Below, one piece after another: positions 5,954 to 6,516 of a DNA stretch of 6,516 nt. The DNA lies in contig JAUXHQ010000117.1 of the NCBI GenBank assembly GCA_030621455.1, forward strand, positions 1-6,516, written 5' to 3'. Within the stretch, counting starts at the first letter, position 1; each line of letters begins with the position of its first letter. The DNA comes from Deltaproteobacteria bacterium (GTDB taxonomy: Bacteria; Desulfobacterota; UBA8473). Under the pieces are notes generated by a model, which worked only from the letters and a program-made list of their open reading frames with translations, ran no database searches and had not been told where the DNA came from. Position numbers and translations under genes: made by a program.

Positions 5954-6516
5954 ATGGAGGATAAGTTTGAAAAACTTGCAAAGGCCTATAAAGAAGGAAC
6001 GAGTCGACTCAAGACATGGTCTGGGTTTGAGGTAAAAGAGGTATATAAGCCCTCGGATATGGAAGGGATTGACTATGGCCGGGACATAGGAGCACCGGGT
6101 GAGTATCCTTTTACACGGGGGATACACGCCGATATGTTTAGGGGAAGGATCTGGACAAAACGGGAAGTCTGCGGTTACGGTACCCCGGAAGATGTCAATA
6201 GCAGGGTCAAGTATCTCATTGAACAGGGGCAGACCGGATTGAATGTGATCTTTGATCTTCCGACAAACTTTGGGATCGATTCCGACCATCCCTTTGCCGA
6301 AGGGGATGTAGGTGTATTGGGCATGCCGTACAATTCATTGTCCGACATGGAGAAACTGATGGATAACATCCCCATGGAGACGGTGAGCATGTCTCTAATC
6401 GCCTCCTCTTGCAGCGCTCCGGTGGTAATGTCGCAGTATGTTGCCCTCGGCAAAAAAAGGAAGTTAGATATATCGAAGTTTAGAGGGACCATACAGAACG
6501 ACCCGGCACATCATTA
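5954..6516 (+). CDS. Coenzyme B12-dependent acyl-CoA mutase, large subunit N-terminal part (partial, runs off right edge)
   Basis: 187 residues of the TIM-barrel acyl-CoA-binding domain of the methylmalonyl-CoA mutase family, enzymes that isomerise acyl-CoA carbon skeletons through adenosylcobalamin radicals. The family landmarks are YPFTRGIH (51-58), MFRGRIWT (61-68), EQGQTGLNVIFDLPT (90-104), DSDHP (109-113) and GTIQND (178-183). The cobalamin-binding domain would lie beyond the window or on a separate subunit. Several pocket positions differ from methylmalonyl-CoA mutase (P. shermanii numbering): Tyr89 is V72, Thr77 is D60, Ser114 is N97 and Ala116 is I99. The residues after QND are PAHH instead of the usual ILKE. 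Substrates other than methylmalonyl-CoA are therefore likely. Isobutyryl-, 2-hydroxyisobutyryl-, ethylmalonyl- and alkylsuccinyl-CoA mutases are known relatives that vary at this pocket. The ATG at 5954 has AAGGGG with an 8-nt spacer. An in-frame ATG at 5933 lacks a good site. The family is certain; the substrate is not known. Confidence 0.88.
   Translation, partial: MEDKFEKLAKAYKEGTSRLKTWSGFEVKEVYKPSDMEGIDYGRDIGAPGEYPFTRGIHADMFRGRIWTKREVCGYGTPEDVNSRVKYLIEQGQTGLNVIFDLPTNFGIDSDHPFAEGDVGVLGMPYNSLSDMEKLMDNIPMETVSMSLIASSCSAPVVMSQYVALGKKRKLDISKFRGTIQNDPAHH

Noticed and set aside
5918..6492. Two minus-strand frames opposite the mutase gene
   Set aside because: The plus strand encodes an unmistakable mutase-family protein over this range.

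Overview
The window looks like a chromosomal segment of an anaerobic deltaproteobacterium (Desulfobacterota-like). That assignment is an inference. It rests on a clpS-clpA pair with E. coli-like architecture, a divergent acyl-CoA mutase gene, and moderate base composition (near 50% GC by eye). Nothing in the window fixes the genus.

Left part, minus strand: clpS (2376-2690) and clpA (135-2372) form a tight operon with a 3-nt gap. The operon is read from a good sigma70-type promoter at 2788-2816. ClpS presents N-degron substrates to the ClpA unfoldase, which feeds a ClpP peptidase not present here. Just past clpA, on the same strand and running off the left edge, is a short frame with a dinucleotide-binding motif of pyridine nucleotide-disulfide oxidoreductases. 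It lacks room for the usual N-terminal FAD domain, so it is probably a truncated gene.

Centre, plus strand: a divergent intergenic region (2691-3077) separates the clp operon from two adjacent GT4-type (GT-B fold) glycosyltransferase genes (3078-4355 and 4363-5625), 7 nt apart. Both are soluble, full length and carry the retaining-GT4 signatures. No polysaccharide export, polymerase or sugar-nucleotide genes flank them, so acceptor and product are unknown. A small-molecule glycoside or compatible solute is one possibility.

Right part, plus strand: a 328-bp spacer (5626-5953) begins with a run of nine G. It contains two diverged copies of a 42-bp repeat, a promoter between them, and several stem-loops in what would be the leader of the next gene. 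That gene (5954 to the right edge) encodes the N-terminal 187 residues of a coenzyme B12-dependent acyl-CoA mutase large subunit. Several substrate-pocket residues conserved in methylmalonyl-CoA mutase are changed, notably the Tyr89 position to Val, so it probably rearranges a different acyl-CoA.

The most interesting items are the atypical mutase with its structured leader, the 42-bp repeat pair whose stem is kept by wobble-compatible changes, and the orphan glycosyltransferase pair. No mobile element, CRISPR array, tRNA or rRNA was seen.
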